Shown piece by piece: positions 35,951-45,670 of a stretch of 64,000 bases of DNA. A program made the position numbers and the translations under genes. This stretch comes from Paenibacillus camelliae. Lineage in GTDB: Bacteria > Bacillota > Bacilli > Paenibacillales > Paenibacillaceae. Position 1 is the first letter of the stretch; each line of letters opens with the position of its first letter. The notes under the pieces are model-generated. The model was given only the letters and a program-made list of their open reading frames with translations, did no database searches and was not told the origin of the DNA. The stretch is from assembly GCF_023715345.1 (NCBI RefSeq), contig NZ_JAMBNY010000007.1, positions 1 to 64,000 on the forward strand, read 5' to 3'.

Positions 35951-36892
35951 GTGAGAGGTGTGGGTGGTTCTAGCGGTAAGGATAAGCGACATCGCAGCAG
36001 GCAGCAGAAGAAACCATGGCAGAAGCATAAAACTACATATCTAACGAGCGTCAATAGCTCAGTTGCCTCTACCAACTCCACTCGTACAAATGGCTTGAAT
36101 GACTCGACTAATCTCAGTAGCACCACTAGCTCAAACAGCTCAGACAGACCGAGCAGGTCCAGTAGTTCCAACAGGTCCAACAGGTCCAACAGACCCAACA
36201 TGTCCAACATGTCCAACATATCCAACAGACTCAACATGTCCAACAGGCTCAACATGTCCAACAGACTCAACATGTCCAACAGACTCAACATGTCCAACAA
36301 ACTCAACATGTCCAACAGACTCAATATGTCCAACAGCCCCAACAGCCCTAGCAGTACCAATGCATTTACGCAAGCAAGCAATTCGAGCACTATTGCGGTT
36401 ATTGGCGGCTGGGTTGAAGCAGCTGGCAACATTGTCGCGGCCATTGGGTCTACACCGACAAATAGGCTTTCAGACTCGATGCAGACAGATTTGAATATCA
36501 TTGGTAATGCATTGCAGGCAGTAGGAAGTGTGTTATCGATTAATAATGGGGCGATAACACTGGATGAATTAGGAGATATTTTGCAGTCCGTCGGGAACGT
36601 AACGGTTATTGCTGGCATTTTGAATCAGAATGAGACAGCTAGTGAGCGGTTAGAGATGGTCGGTAATGAGCTGCAGCTGGTCGGCTCGGGCCTATCGTTA
36701 GATTTGCAAGACAATCTCACCTTTAGCCAGTCATTAGACAATATAGGAAATATCATTCAAATCATTGGCGTCACCATGCAGATCTACGCTAATCCGAATA
36801 CCGAAGAGGGGGTTCAGGCGAATGCCATTGGCAGCTGGACACAGGCAGTTGGCTCAGTTATCTCAGCGCTTGCATCAGACAATAACAATTAG
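35951..36892 (+). CDS. Repeat protein with an Asn/Ser-rich stalk and helical C-terminal repeats
   Basis: A 313-residue protein, no signal peptide. A basic N-terminus (about 1-30) leads to a Ser/Thr/Asn-rich segment, then a tandem NMSNRL repeat (about 80-128), then an Ala/Gly/Ile/Asn-rich region (about 140-313). That region has repeated units of the type IGNALQAVGSVLS, VGNELQLVGSGLS and IGSWTQAVGSVIS. The C-terminal repeats resemble Bacillus proteins annotated only as repetitive proteins of unknown function (DUF6944-like, by memory). A spore-surface role is conceivable but unproven. The GTG start at 35951 is tentative; a second in-frame GTG at 35960 is possible. The Leu/Asp-rich frame on the opposite strand is a shadow of the repeats. 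Confidence 0.6.
   Translation: MRGVGGSSGKDKRHRSRQQKKPWQKHKTTYLTSVNSSVASTNSTRTNGLNDSTNLSSTTSSNSSDRPSRSSSSNRSNRSNRPNMSNMSNISNRLNMSNRLNMSNRLNMSNRLNMSNKLNMSNRLNMSNSPNSPSSTNAFTQASNSSTIAVIGGWVEAAGNIVAAIGSTPTNRLSDSMQTDLNIIGNALQAVGSVLSINNGAITLDELGDILQSVGNVTVIAGILNQNETASERLEMVGNELQLVGSGLSLDLQDNLTFSQSLDNIGNIIQIIGVTMQIYANPNTEEGVQANAIGSWTQAVGSVISALASDNNN
36222..36336 (+). repeat. 18-bp tandem repeat
   Basis: About six copies of the 18-base unit CAGACTCAACATGTCCAA, with single-base variants, run head to tail and encode NMSNRL. A less regular GTCCAACA region precedes it from about 36155. The unit keeps the reading frame. There are no spacers, so this is not a CRISPR array. Confidence 0.9.
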
Positions 36893-36979
36893 ATGATTCC
36901 TTCGGAGAGTACAGTAAATCTGTCAGGCAAGAAGAAATACGGATATTGATTAGTATTAATAAGTTGAGTGAATATAGGT

Positions 36980-37450
36980 TTAAATTTCACCAGAAATAGC
37001 CGATTGCCATTCTGAGGTTTGTCCAGGATCAAACACATGTTCAAATCTAGCTATGCCAAAGTTAGATAAATTACCATTAAAGTAGAAAATAACGCTGTAA
37101 TTGCTACTCTTTCCGTTCTCCATTATTGATAAGGTTACTTTACCAACCGCCTCACCATCGTCATGGAATACCTTCAAATCCTGATAATTCTGTATATATG
37201 TTCCTCTGTTCTTCAAATCTTGAACTCTATTCACCCATAGTTCATTCGCATTCCTCATATCACTGCCGAGGTTAAATTGACTTGAATAATACACATCGTT
37301 TGATGCGTTTTGAAAGTGACCATTTTTGAGATTACTGAAGAAGGAAGCAGCCATTATGCGACCATATACCACATCCCAATAATGAAGAAAAACAGCAAGT
37401 AATAAAGTTAATATAATTAGAGCTAAAAAGGATTTTTTCAGTCTGCTCAT
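36980..37450 (-). CDS. Small membrane-anchored protein of unknown function
   Basis: A 156-residue protein with one N-terminal membrane helix (about 7-26) after a basic SRLKKS start and an extracytoplasmic domain of about 125 residues. I do not recognise the family. The domain has Asn/Tyr-rich beta-strand character (SNYSVIFYFNGNLSNFG) and could be a small NTF2-like or immunity-type fold, but this is a guess. GTGAGG precedes the ATG. It is transcribed toward the repeat-protein gene and has no partner gene. Confidence 0.6.
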   Translation of the reverse strand: MSRLKKSFLALIILTLLLAVFLHYWDVVYGRIMAASFFSNLKNGHFQNASNDVYYSSQFNLGSDMRNANELWVNRVQDLKNRGTYIQNYQDLKVFHDDGEAVGKVTLSIMENGKSSNYSVIFYFNGNLSNFGIARFEHVFDPGQTSEWQSAISGEI

Positions 37451-37769
37451 TCGATAACCTCACTTAACAAGATAAACAAGCTCATTCCTCGTTCGAATCT
37501 GTCTATCCTGCTTCAAATGTTTATTTTAATGACTAATAACTTTATCTCCTACGTTCTATTAACAAATCTCATTTTCCCATAATGTTCATAAAGAATCATG
37601 ATGCTTGCTTACTATTTTACAACAGTTTCCAGAAATGTAGATATCCCAATTCCAATGAAGTCGCATCAGTGGTCGTTTCGAGCTGGAAAGCCGAATACTG
37701 CCCCATGTATTGGAAACAATACAGGTTATACGTACAAGAAACCGACAAGGAAACGATGTGAAATTATAA
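37451..37769. other. Intergenic region between divergent genes
   Basis: These 319 bases lie between the minus-strand small membrane protein and ligD. A 64-codon plus-strand frame (37598-37792) overlaps the ligD start and has no ribosome binding site; I treat it as chance. No clear promoter was recognised. Confidence 0.4.
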
Positions 37770-40193
37770 ATGTGTGCAAAGAAGCTTACTGAATATAACG
37801 AAAAAAGGGACTTTGGTATAACGCTGGAGCCAGAGGGAAAGCCAGAAGCAGCCTCGGGACAAGCGCTGAGATTTGTCGTCCAGCACCATATGGCTCGAAG
37901 AGAGCATTATGATTTCCGTCTCGAATGGGAAGGTGTTCTGCTCAGCTGGGCTGTGCCTAAGGGCCCCTCCTACAATACAAAGGATAAGCGACTTTCTGTC
38001 ATGGTCGAGGACCATCCGCTGGAATATCGCAACTTCGAAGGGACGATTCCAAAGGGGCAATATGGCGGTGGAGTCGTTATGCTATGGGACGAGGGCTACT
38101 GGGAGCCATATATCGATGTCGAGCAAGGGCTTCGCAAGGGTGAGCTAAAATTCACGCTAAGCGGCAGACGACTCAAAGGCAAATGGGCATTAATCCGCTT
38201 GAAGCCTAAGGAAGGCGATGACAAGGACAACTGGCTATTGCTGAAGGAAAGAGATGAGTACGTTCAAGCGACTAGTGGAATAGAGGAATTTAATACGAGT
38301 ATTCGGACCGGACGCACGATGGATGAAATCGAAAGGGGCGAGGAAGAAAAGGTAGCGAGCAATCCCTTCAACAGAGTTGACGTACAGCTCGCCAAGCTGG
38401 CACGAGCCATTCCTAAGGGGGAGGACTGGCTTTATGAGCTGAAGTATGACGGCTACAGAATTGTCGCGTTCGTGGAGGCCAACACCGTCAGGCTTATTAC
38501 GAGGAACGGGCATGATTTCACCAACCGTTTTCCAACGATCGCTTCTTCGCTTACAGAGCTTGCCGCTGGCAGGGCGATGATTATAGACGGTGAGGTTGTT
38601 ATAACGGATGAAGCGGGCAAGACGGATTTTCAGGCGTTGCAAAATTATATAAAAAATCCGCGGGGGCAGAATCTGACCTATATCGTGTTTGATCTGCTAG
38701 CGCTGGATGGCGAGGATCTTAGAGATCGCCCCTTGATTGACAGAAAAGCTGCACTTGAGCAGCTGATGGAGAATGCGCCTGTCAACCTACACTACAGCCG
38801 ACATATTCAAGGCAATGGAAAGGAAAGCTTTGCTGTAGCCTGCCAGACCGGAATGGAGGGCATCATTGGGAAGAAGCCCGAGTCCAAGTACAATGGAACC
38901 AAAAATGGTGATTGGATTAAGCTGAAATGCGATAGACGGCAGGAGTTCGTGATTGCAGGCTATGCGCTGACCGACAAAAAAACGAGCGGAATAAGCTCTC
39001 TTCTATTAGGAGTCTACGAAGGCAAGGACCTCGTATATGTTGGGCGTGCGGGTACTGGCATGAGTGAGGCGGACGTTAGAATGCTAGAGGAGAAGTTCGA
39101 GAAGCTAAAGCGGAAGGATTGCCCATTCAAGCATGTGCCTAAGCCTAGAGCAAGCGATACGTACATATGGCTGGAGCCCGAGCTAGTAGCCGAGATCAAA
39201 TTTGCTGAATGGACGAAGGACAACCTGCTAAGGCAGCCGAGCTTCAAGGGACTACGGGTAGATAAAGATCCACGAGATATTAAGCGGGAGGAAGTGGAAG
39301 AGGAGGCACAAGCTCCAGCGTCCACACCAAGGACGGGGAAACCGAGGAGAAGTATCGTCATCGAGGGGGTTAAAATTACGAATCCAGATAAGGTCGTATT
39401 CGAAGAGCCTCTCGTCACGAAGGAGGATGTCGTTCGCTACTATGCCAAGGTTTCGGAGCCTATGCTGCGCTATGTGCGCCATCGAATACTCACGTCTGTT
39501 CGCTGTCCTAGAGGCGTTGCACAAAACTGCTTTTATAAGAAGCACCCAGGTACGGATAGCAAGGGCAAGGGAGTGATCACCGTTCCGATTACGACTGGCA
39601 GTGGCAGCACGGAGGATTATTTCTGTATTGAGAGCCTGTCCGGGCTCATATACGAAGCGCAAATGGGTACGCTGGAATTTCATACTTGGGGAAGCCGAGT
39701 GGACACACTTGAAACGCCAGACATTATGGTGTTTGATCTAGACCCAGATGAAGGAATGGAGCTAAGCAGAGTTCGTCAAGGTGCGAGAGATGTAAGAAGC
39801 GTGCTTGAAGAGCTTTCTCTTAAGTCCTATCTTAAGACGAGTGGTGGCAAAGGCTATCATGTCGTGGTTCCGTTCCCAGCGAGCATGAACTGGGATAAAT
39901 TCCATGACTTTGCCAAAAGTGTTGCGCAGGTTATGGAGCAGAAATGGCCAGATCGTTACACCAGCAATGTTAGAAAGGCCAGTCGTGCCGACAAAATATT
40001 TATTGATTGGATTCGTAATGGCAGAGGTGCAACGAGTGTCGCTCCTTATTCCTTAAGAGCAAGAGCAGGGGCAAGGGTGTCGATGCCGATCACATGGGAT
40101 GAGCTTGATAGTATTGAGCCAGATGGCATTACGATGGAAGAAGCAGTTAGAAGGATTGCTAGTAAGGATCCTTGGGAAGGTTTTTTTAGTTAG
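37770..40193 (+). CDS. ligD: Multifunctional DNA ligase D (phosphoesterase-ligase-polymerase)
   Basis: An 807-residue enzyme for non-homologous end joining. The N-terminal 3'-phosphoesterase domain (about 1-165; VVQHHMARREHYDFRLEWEG, abbreviated) is followed by an ATP-dependent ligase (about 195-505; adenylated Lys225 in ELKYDGYR; DGEVV; a late IKLKC motif). The C-terminal primase-like polymerase spans about 525-807 (VFDLDPDEG metal ligands, TSGGKGYHVVVPF). This order is like Pseudomonas LigD and unlike B. subtilis LigD, which lacks the phosphoesterase. The ATG fits the start of the conserved region, although the Shine-Dalgarno is weak. No ku gene lies in the window. In spore formers LigD repairs breaks on germination. 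Confidence 0.93.
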   Translation: MCAKKLTEYNEKRDFGITLEPEGKPEAASGQALRFVVQHHMARREHYDFRLEWEGVLLSWAVPKGPSYNTKDKRLSVMVEDHPLEYRNFEGTIPKGQYGGGVVMLWDEGYWEPYIDVEQGLRKGELKFTLSGRRLKGKWALIRLKPKEGDDKDNWLLLKERDEYVQATSGIEEFNTSIRTGRTMDEIERGEEEKVASNPFNRVDVQLAKLARAIPKGEDWLYELKYDGYRIVAFVEANTVRLITRNGHDFTNRFPTIASSLTELAAGRAMIIDGEVVITDEAGKTDFQALQNYIKNPRGQNLTYIVFDLLALDGEDLRDRPLIDRKAALEQLMENAPVNLHYSRHIQGNGKESFAVACQTGMEGIIGKKPESKYNGTKNGDWIKLKCDRRQEFVIAGYALTDKKTSGISSLLLGVYEGKDLVYVGRAGTGMSEADVRMLEEKFEKLKRKDCPFKHVPKPRASDTYIWLEPELVAEIKFAEWTKDNLLRQPSFKGLRVDKDPRDIKREEVEEEAQAPASTPRTGKPRRSIVIEGVKITNPDKVVFEEPLVTKEDVVRYYAKVSEPMLRYVRHRILTSVRCPRGVAQNCFYKKHPGTDSKGKGVITVPITTGSGSTEDYFCIESLSGLIYEAQMGTLEFHTWGSRVDTLETPDIMVFDLDPDEGMELSRVRQGARDVRSVLEELSLKSYLKTSGGKGYHVVVPFPASMNWDKFHDFAKSVAQVMEQKWPDRYTSNVRKASRADKIFIDWIRNGRGATSVAPYSLRARAGARVSMPITWDELDSIEPDGITMEEAVRRIASKDPWEGFFS

Positions 40194-40251
40194 GAAAGTG
40201 TGGAGATAGAGTGGAGTACTATTTCTAGCTGGTTCATCTAGCGGCAAACCT

Positions 40252-40296
40252 AAAAAAGATCGTCAGATGAAATTTTCCTGACGGTCTTTTCTTTCT
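40252..40296 (+). terminator. Rho-independent terminator after ligD
   Basis: AAAAGATCGTCAG and CTGACGGTCTTTT pair with one mismatch, followed by CTTTCTG. Confidence 0.78.
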
Positions 40297-40557
40297 GTTG
40301 ATTGGATTATTATTGAATGCCCCTTTTTTTTCTTCCTAAGTCCTGACTGTTGACTAACTTCTGTCGTATAGATAAATACACATAGGCACAAATTACTATC
40401 AATATTGTCAGAATCTCAGTGAAAAACAACCATTTCGACAAATCAACAAAAATATTCTAGGTATAATGTCACAATGTGAAGGAATTTGTTATATTATGTA
40501 GAATTTATTTACATTAGGCATATATACCTAATCACAGAAACGGCGAGGAGATTCAAA
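40297..40557. other. AT-rich intergenic region before the chemotaxis receptor
   Basis: Nothing gene-like was seen. A TATAAT near 40462 could be a -10 element, but no convincing -35 or sigma-D motif was found at the right distance. GGCGAGGAG before 40558 is a good ribosome binding site. Confidence 0.35.
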
Positions 40558-41915
40558 ATGAGAACCAAAATAAAAGCAACACTAACTAGCCATTTAATTC
40601 AGAGAACAATCAAATGGACGATCGGAAAGAAAATGGCGTTAGTGATCATTGGTGCTTCTGTCTTAAGTCTAATTTTAGGAACACCGATTGCTCTACTTAA
40701 ATCGTTTGTATTTAATCTAGAGATTATGGAATCATTGGGAATACGATTAATGAACTATTGAATACCTATTTTACCTTGATCATAAACTTGGCAATTATTT
40801 TATATTTTATAAACTTGTCTATAAAGTGGTATATTAAGAAACCAATTAATCAATTCATTAAGGGCATTGAGGATGTTTTATCTGAAGGTCAAATTGATTT
40901 GACAAAAAGGATTGAATTGAAGACAAATGACGAGACCAAACTCATTGCTGATTATTTTAATAAGTTCCTTGATGAGTTGAGTTCTCTTACAAAATCATCA
41001 AACAATATAGCAGGTAATATCAATACCTCTTCCTCGAACTTAAATATCCAGGCCCATGAGACAGGGGAAGCTTCAAAGCATGTTGCATTAGCGACGGGAG
41101 AGTTATCAAAAGGCGTTACCTATCAAAGTGTACGAACGAACGAGATTGTCGGAATGATGCAGGAAACTAAGCAATTGGCTTTAGAAGCGAATAGGCAAAT
41201 TAATGAAACAGTTGTTTATGCCGATACAGCTACCCACTCAGCGATTCATTCTAATGAGATAATGAAAAAAGCTTCTGAACAACTGAAAGCTTTAACGGAA
41301 TCTGTTCGTAAATCAACTGTTAATATACATAAATTAGGCGAAAAATCTGATGAAGTCGGTAGTATTATAGGGGTTATTGCAGATATCGCAAGCCAAACAA
41401 ACCTGCTTGCGCTCAATGCAGCTATTGAATCCGCTAGAGCAGGTGAACATGGTCGAGGTTTTGCGGTTGTGGCAAGTGAGGTGCGAAAATTATCAGAACA
41501 AACGAGTCAAGCTTCAGCTCAGGTGGCTACCCTAATCGAAAACATCCAAAATGAGACTAGAGTAACTGTAGAGACAATGAGTGTTAACCTTGAGATGGTA
41601 ATTAAGCAATCAGATTTAATTCAGAACAGTAACACTTCTATCGAGAAAGTTGTAGAAGAAACTTCAAAAACCGACCAAGCGGTAAAGGAGCTGTACAACA
41701 TTGTAACTGTTGTTGATCAGCACTCTAGCGGGGTATTATCTTCAATTGAAGAGATCTCTAGCGTAATTGAGGAAGCATCGGCTTCTTTGCAGGAAGTATC
41801 CGCATCCACGAAACAGCAATCTACGATAGTAGAACAAATGGCTTCGCATATCGGTCAATTAGAAAGTCTATCGAAGGCTCTAGGTCAAGAAATCAGCAAA
41901 TTTAAGGTTGCTTAG
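40558..41915 (+). pseudogene. Methyl-accepting chemotaxis protein, frameshifted near 40745
   Basis: A first frame (40558-40761, 67 residues) holds a basic start and one membrane helix (GKKMALVIIGASVLSLILGT), then stops. A second frame (from about 40746, or formally a TTG at 40758, to 41915, 385 residues) continues with a second helix, a HAMP domain and the complete MCP signalling domain, including the hairpin tip [28 protein letters not shown]. Adding one base near 40745 joins both into a normal 452-residue short receptor that has almost no external sensor. This is either a real mutation or a sequencing error. The second part could still be made from the TTG, which overlaps the first stop, giving a truncated receptor. 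It lies 40 bases before an EAL protein gene. Confidence 0.78.
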
Positions 41916-41955
41916 CAGCAGACAACAATACATAAATGGTTAGGGGAGAATCATC

Positions 41956-42714
41956 TTGTCAGACGCAATAGATATGCTCCTTAATGGGATCATTAAGGAG
42001 CAAAAATTTTATCATGCTTGCCAACCACTCTTCGATTTGAACAGTTGGAATGTAGTTGGATATGAGGCTCTAATACGAAGTGAGCTTTTTGAAAATCCGG
42101 AACATTTGTTTAAATATGCTTTGGAGAAAGATCGACTATATGAGCTTGATACGTGCTCTATATTTAACGCAATATTGATGCACAAAGATTTATTGAAGCA
42201 TACGAAATTGTTGTTAAATGTTTACCCATCTACATTAGTACATCCGTCTTTTCATGATTTTTTGAATAGAATAAATGACATCTCGTTCCCTAGAAAGAAT
42301 CTGATATTCGAAGTGAATGAGTTTGGAATAGTAACTGCATTGGATTCGCTCAAAAAGGTCGTGACTTTTTTAAGGACTAGATATTCAATTGCCATAGATG
42401 ATGTTGGTAAAGGAGAGTCAACATTAAGAGCGATAATTGAACTTCAGCCAGACTATGTAAAGCTGGATAGATATTTCTCTATTGATCTATCTGTTTCAAA
42501 AGCAAAGCAGGATATGGTTAGATTACTTGTAGGTTATTGCCAAGAAAATAATATACGATTAGTGTTAGAGGGGATAGAGGAATCGAAGGATTTAGATATG
42601 GCTAAGGTATTAGGCGTTCATTTGGGACAAGGGTTTTTGTTAGGTAAACCTTCCCCGATAAAGCCGATATTTGCCGAAGGTTCAAGTCAGTCTATGCAAA
42701 TGATTAGAAGTTAA
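41956..42714 (+). CDS. EAL-domain protein (c-di-GMP phosphodiesterase-like)
   Basis: A 252-residue stand-alone EAL domain without membrane helices or sensor. Motifs are largely kept: YEALIR (Glu37), NVYPSTL, FEVNEF, IDDVGKGES in place of DDFGTGYSS, YVKLDR, LVLEGIEE and GQGFLLGKP. Most metal and substrate residues are therefore present, but loop 6 is altered, so activity is uncertain; it could be a c-di-GMP receptor. The start is a TTG with AGGGGAGA upstream. It follows the chemotaxis receptor and is probably cotranscribed, linking the two to motility or surface behaviour. Confidence 0.85.
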   Translation: MSDAIDMLLNGIIKEQKFYHACQPLFDLNSWNVVGYEALIRSELFENPEHLFKYALEKDRLYELDTCSIFNAILMHKDLLKHTKLLLNVYPSTLVHPSFHDFLNRINDISFPRKNLIFEVNEFGIVTALDSLKKVVTFLRTRYSIAIDDVGKGESTLRAIIELQPDYVKLDRYFSIDLSVSKAKQDMVRLLVGYCQENNIRLVLEGIEESKDLDMAKVLGVHLGQGFLLGKPSPIKPIFAEGSSQSMQMIRS

Positions 42715-42727
42715 AGCGATGAATTGG

Positions 42728-42769
42728 AAGGCTGTGACGAGAGAGACAATACTCTCAGTCACAGCCTTC
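42728..42769. terminator. Bidirectional terminator
   Basis: GAAGGCTGTGAC and GTCACAGCCTTC form a 12-bp perfect stem with an inner AGAG/CTCT extension. It lies between the convergent EAL gene and sensor kinase gene and can serve both; the flanking T and A runs are weak. Confidence 0.65.
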
Positions 42770-42818
42770 AAGTTAGTTACGACTAGCTCCCGCCACAATA
42801 TCAGGTAAGCAGTAAATA

Positions 42819-44639
42819 CTAATCTTCCTCCACGATATAAGGCAGGGAGATCGTAACCGTCGTGCCTTTATGCTTCTCGCTGTCGATCGTAATCCCGTAC
42901 GGCTCCCCATAGTAATAACGGATCCGGTCATGCACGTTTTTGATGCCGATATGCTCCTCCTCGATAAGATCAACAGGCTTATCCAGCCTTGAACGTAGCA
43001 GCTCAAGCTGCGCCTCATCCATACCAATTCCGCTATCCTCAACATATATGTATAGATGCTTTTGAGTAATAAGCGTCCGTATGGTCACTTGACCAGGCTC
43101 AAGCTGCGGCTCTAATCCGTGAACAATCGCATTTTCTACAATTGGCTGCAGAATAAAGTGCAATATCACCGCCTGCTCACTGCCAACTGCCAAGTCTTCC
43201 TCATAGCTAATTTTATCGGCAAAGCGAAACTGCTGAATTTGAATGTACAATCGCAGCTGCTTAAGCTCGTCCAGCAGTGTCTGTGTATCCTTGCCAGATG
43301 GAATGAAGGTGCGGAATAGCTGTCCCAGCTTACCAACCATCTCGCTCGTTTGCCGATCACCGTTAATGATGACCTTCATCTGGATCGTTTCCAGCGTATT
43401 AGCTAAAAAGTGAGGATTGATCTGGCTCTTTAATGCACCGTATTGCGTCATACGCTGCTGAACCTTAGCATCCGACAGTCGTTCAATATGCTGCTTCAGA
43501 TCAGTAATCATCTTACTAATCCCTCGATGCAATACACCGAATTCATCGTTTCTCGAGCTATCGAGCTTAATATTGAAGTTACCTAGTCCGACCTGCTTCA
43601 CCTGCTGACTCAGCCGTATAATCGGCTTTGTGACACGCTTATGTAGAATGATAAAGAACAGCAGCGCCGTAATGAACGACATTAACGCGAGAGCAAAGAT
43701 CGTCCCTTGGATATTACGCGCGTACTTAATCATCTCATTCACAGGAATATATTGAATGACCTTCCAGCCTGAATAGGATGAATCCACATAGTTTACGTAG
43801 GACTTCACCTGATCAATATTCACATAGAAGTGACCCGTATCATTAGCCTTTAGCTGCTGCTGGGCAAGCTTGGCGGTGATTGCTTGTATGCTTTGCTCAT
43901 CCATGGCTGCATCTGACGCATAAATTAATTCATGCTGCTCATCCAAGATGATGAAGCTGCGATTCGTCGTTTCAGACTTACTTAATATTTCTCGCAGCGA
44001 ATCTAATCGAATATCGATCAGAATGACACTGAGCGCCTTTTTCGTTCCAGCCTTATTAATGACCCGAGCGATGGAGATGACAGAATCCAGCGCATTGACA
44101 CGGTGAAACGGCTTATGGGTCCCGAACAGCACGACTCTCCCGCCTGCTTCAATCGTCCTGCGATACCACTCCTCCTGCGTAAAATCCCCAATATTGTAAT
44201 CTGAACGATTGAAGCTAGCAGAATAGAAGACACGATCTCCAACATAGATCTGCACGCTATCCACATTTTTGATAGAGACCTCAATCGTACCGACAAAGCT
44301 CTCTATCTCCGTCTCGTACCTTAAGCGCAGCTCCTCCTCGTTCTCGAGTGACGTATTGGGCCAGCGCTCTAATGCAAGCTGAAGCTCATCATCCATTAAC
44401 GCGGTGATCGTCCCTTTTTCAATGCTTTGCAGGTATTGGTCAATGTTGAAGGAAAGGTTGGTAAGAATCAATTGGGAGCTACTTTCGTACTCTGTTTTTA
44501 GCGCATGGACGGAGTTAAAGTAGAGCACAGCCGAAATAATTAAAAGTGGGAAGGTTACTGTAATGATCATAATGAGGAATATTTGCCGATTTAATCTGCT
44601 CATTTTGTTATGTAGACCTAATCTCCAGCTTTTGATCAT
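42819..44639 (-). CDS. Sensor histidine kinase, YesM type
   Basis: A 606-residue membrane kinase. First helix about 17-40, extracytoplasmic Cache-like sensor about 42-305, second helix about 308-330, HAMP (about 335-385; VTKPIIRLSQQVKQVGLGNF), His_kinase segment KSQINPHFLANTLE with the phospho-acceptor His near 410, and a HATPase domain with VENAIVHGL and DSGIGMD. It starts one base after the stop of the response regulator gene, so the two form an operon in the order regulator-kinase. It probably senses the sugar imported by the divergent operon at 45671, or its loaded binding protein. Confidence 0.9.
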   Translation of the reverse strand: MIKSWRLGLHNKMSRLNRQIFLIMIITVTFPLLIISAVLYFNSVHALKTEYESSSQLILTNLSFNIDQYLQSIEKGTITALMDDELQLALERWPNTSLENEEELRLRYETEIESFVGTIEVSIKNVDSVQIYVGDRVFYSASFNRSDYNIGDFTQEEWYRRTIEAGGRVVLFGTHKPFHRVNALDSVISIARVINKAGTKKALSVILIDIRLDSLREILSKSETTNRSFIILDEQHELIYASDAAMDEQSIQAITAKLAQQQLKANDTGHFYVNIDQVKSYVNYVDSSYSGWKVIQYIPVNEMIKYARNIQGTIFALALMSFITALLFFIILHKRVTKPIIRLSQQVKQVGLGNFNIKLDSSRNDEFGVLHRGISKMITDLKQHIERLSDAKVQQRMTQYGALKSQINPHFLANTLETIQMKVIINGDRQTSEMVGKLGQLFRTFIPSGKDTQTLLDELKQLRLYIQIQQFRFADKISYEEDLAVGSEQAVILHFILQPIVENAIVHGLEPQLEPGQVTIRTLITQKHLYIYVEDSGIGMDEAQLELLRSRLDKPVDLIEEEHIGIKNVHDRIRYYYGEPYGITIDSEKHKGTTVTISLPYIVEED

Positions 44640-44640
44640 A

Positions 44641-45402
44641 CTAGGCGAGCCCCAATCGCTTCCGATATTCAGTAGGTGTCATATCGGTGATTTGCTTAAA
44701 CGTTTTTACAAAATGCTTATAGCTGCGATAGCCGCACATCGTACATACATCGACGACAAGATTGCTAGGCTGTGCTAGACATTGCTTCGCATAATTTATT
44801 CTGACCTCTGCCTGGAACAAGGAGTAATTTTTGTTTAGCCGCTGCTTAAAGAGTCGGCTGAGATAGGATGGGTTATAGAAGAAGCGCTCAGCTACGATTG
44901 GGAGCGAGATCTCCTGATCGATATGCTCCAGAATAAACTGCTCAATTTTTTGAAATAGCTGATCTTCTCCATCGGATTCAGATTCAGATTCGGAGGTGTC
45001 TTCGCTAGGGATGCTTTTAATCTGGAGGAGCTGCGACGTGCATCGTTCAATTGCACATAAGCTTTCATCATACTGCAGCGGCTTAAGGAGAAATTCAGTT
45101 ACGCCGCCTATTTTAATCGCGCGCTTCGCATATTCAAATTCATTGTAGCCCGTAAGAATAACGAACAAGCTGCTCGGCAGCTCCACGCGAAGCTGCTCAA
45201 TCATATCGAGTCCACTCATGAGCGGCATACGAATATCGGTAATAATGAGGTCAGGCCTTTCCTGTAATGCGAGGTTAAGACCTTCTAAGCCATTGCTGGC
45301 CTCAAGGATATGATGATATTGCAAAGCCTTCCAGTCAAAGTAATGCTTTAGCCCTTCTCGAATCGTCGGTTCATCCTCTACGAGCATAACCTTCAACATC
45401 AT
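44641..45402 (-). CDS. Response regulator, YesN type (short)
   Basis: A 253-residue regulator with a receiver domain (1-120; DE pair at 10-11, phospho-acceptor Asp56 in DLIITDIRMP, Lys near 106) joined by a short Ser/Glu-rich linker (about 130-145) to an AraC DNA-binding domain (about 150-253). It lacks the long middle section seen in the first YesN-like protein of this window. AAAGGAGG lies before tandem ATG codons (45402 and 45399). The gene is divergent from the transport and NanKAE operon that it most likely activates. Confidence 0.9.
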   Translation of the reverse strand: MMLKVMLVEDEPTIREGLKHYFDWKALQYHHILEASNGLEGLNLALQERPDLIITDIRMPLMSGLDMIEQLRVELPSSLFVILTGYNEFEYAKRAIKIGGVTEFLLKPLQYDESLCAIERCTSQLLQIKSIPSEDTSESESESDGEDQLFQKIEQFILEHIDQEISLPIVAERFFYNPSYLSRLFKQRLNKNYSLFQAEVRINYAKQCLAQPSNLVVDVCTMCGYRSYKHFVKTFKQITDMTPTEYRKRLGLA

Positions 45403-45670
45403 TCATTCCTCCTTTGCTGTCGATAAAACTATTATTAATGTACGATGTAATCGCTTTAACTTGATTATAAGCAATATTACATATGAAAAATATACCGGAT
45501 TTACAAAAAACGAGTAGGAATAACAAATAGGTAAACATAGCACCCCAGATGTAAAATTAGCGGGATTTTATCTAGTGGCAGAAAAGCTTACGATGTTATC
45601 AAGGCTGAGACGAGAGCAAAGCATTGCAAGCTTTCGATCATCACCTTACCAATGAATAGGGGGTACAGTC
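45403..45670. promoter_or_regulatory. Divergent control region with a possible cre site
   Basis: The region must contain promoters for the two-component system and for the importer operon. TGTAATCGCTTTAA at 45446-45459 matches the CcpA cre consensus at all but one position. No confident -35/-10 pair was picked. GGGGGT before 45671 is the ribosome binding site. Confidence 0.45.

Noticed and set aside
36222..36336. Possible CRISPR array
   Set aside because: The repeats are contiguous, in frame and without spacers; no cas genes are present.
35890..36618. Leu/Asp-rich minus-strand frame of 242 codons
   Set aside because: It is the complement of the plus-strand repeat protein; its LLDMLSLLDM repeats are a by-product of the 18-bp tandem repeat.
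37598..37792. 64-codon plus-strand frame before ligD
   Set aside because: No ribosome binding site, no recognisable protein features, and it overlaps the ligD start.
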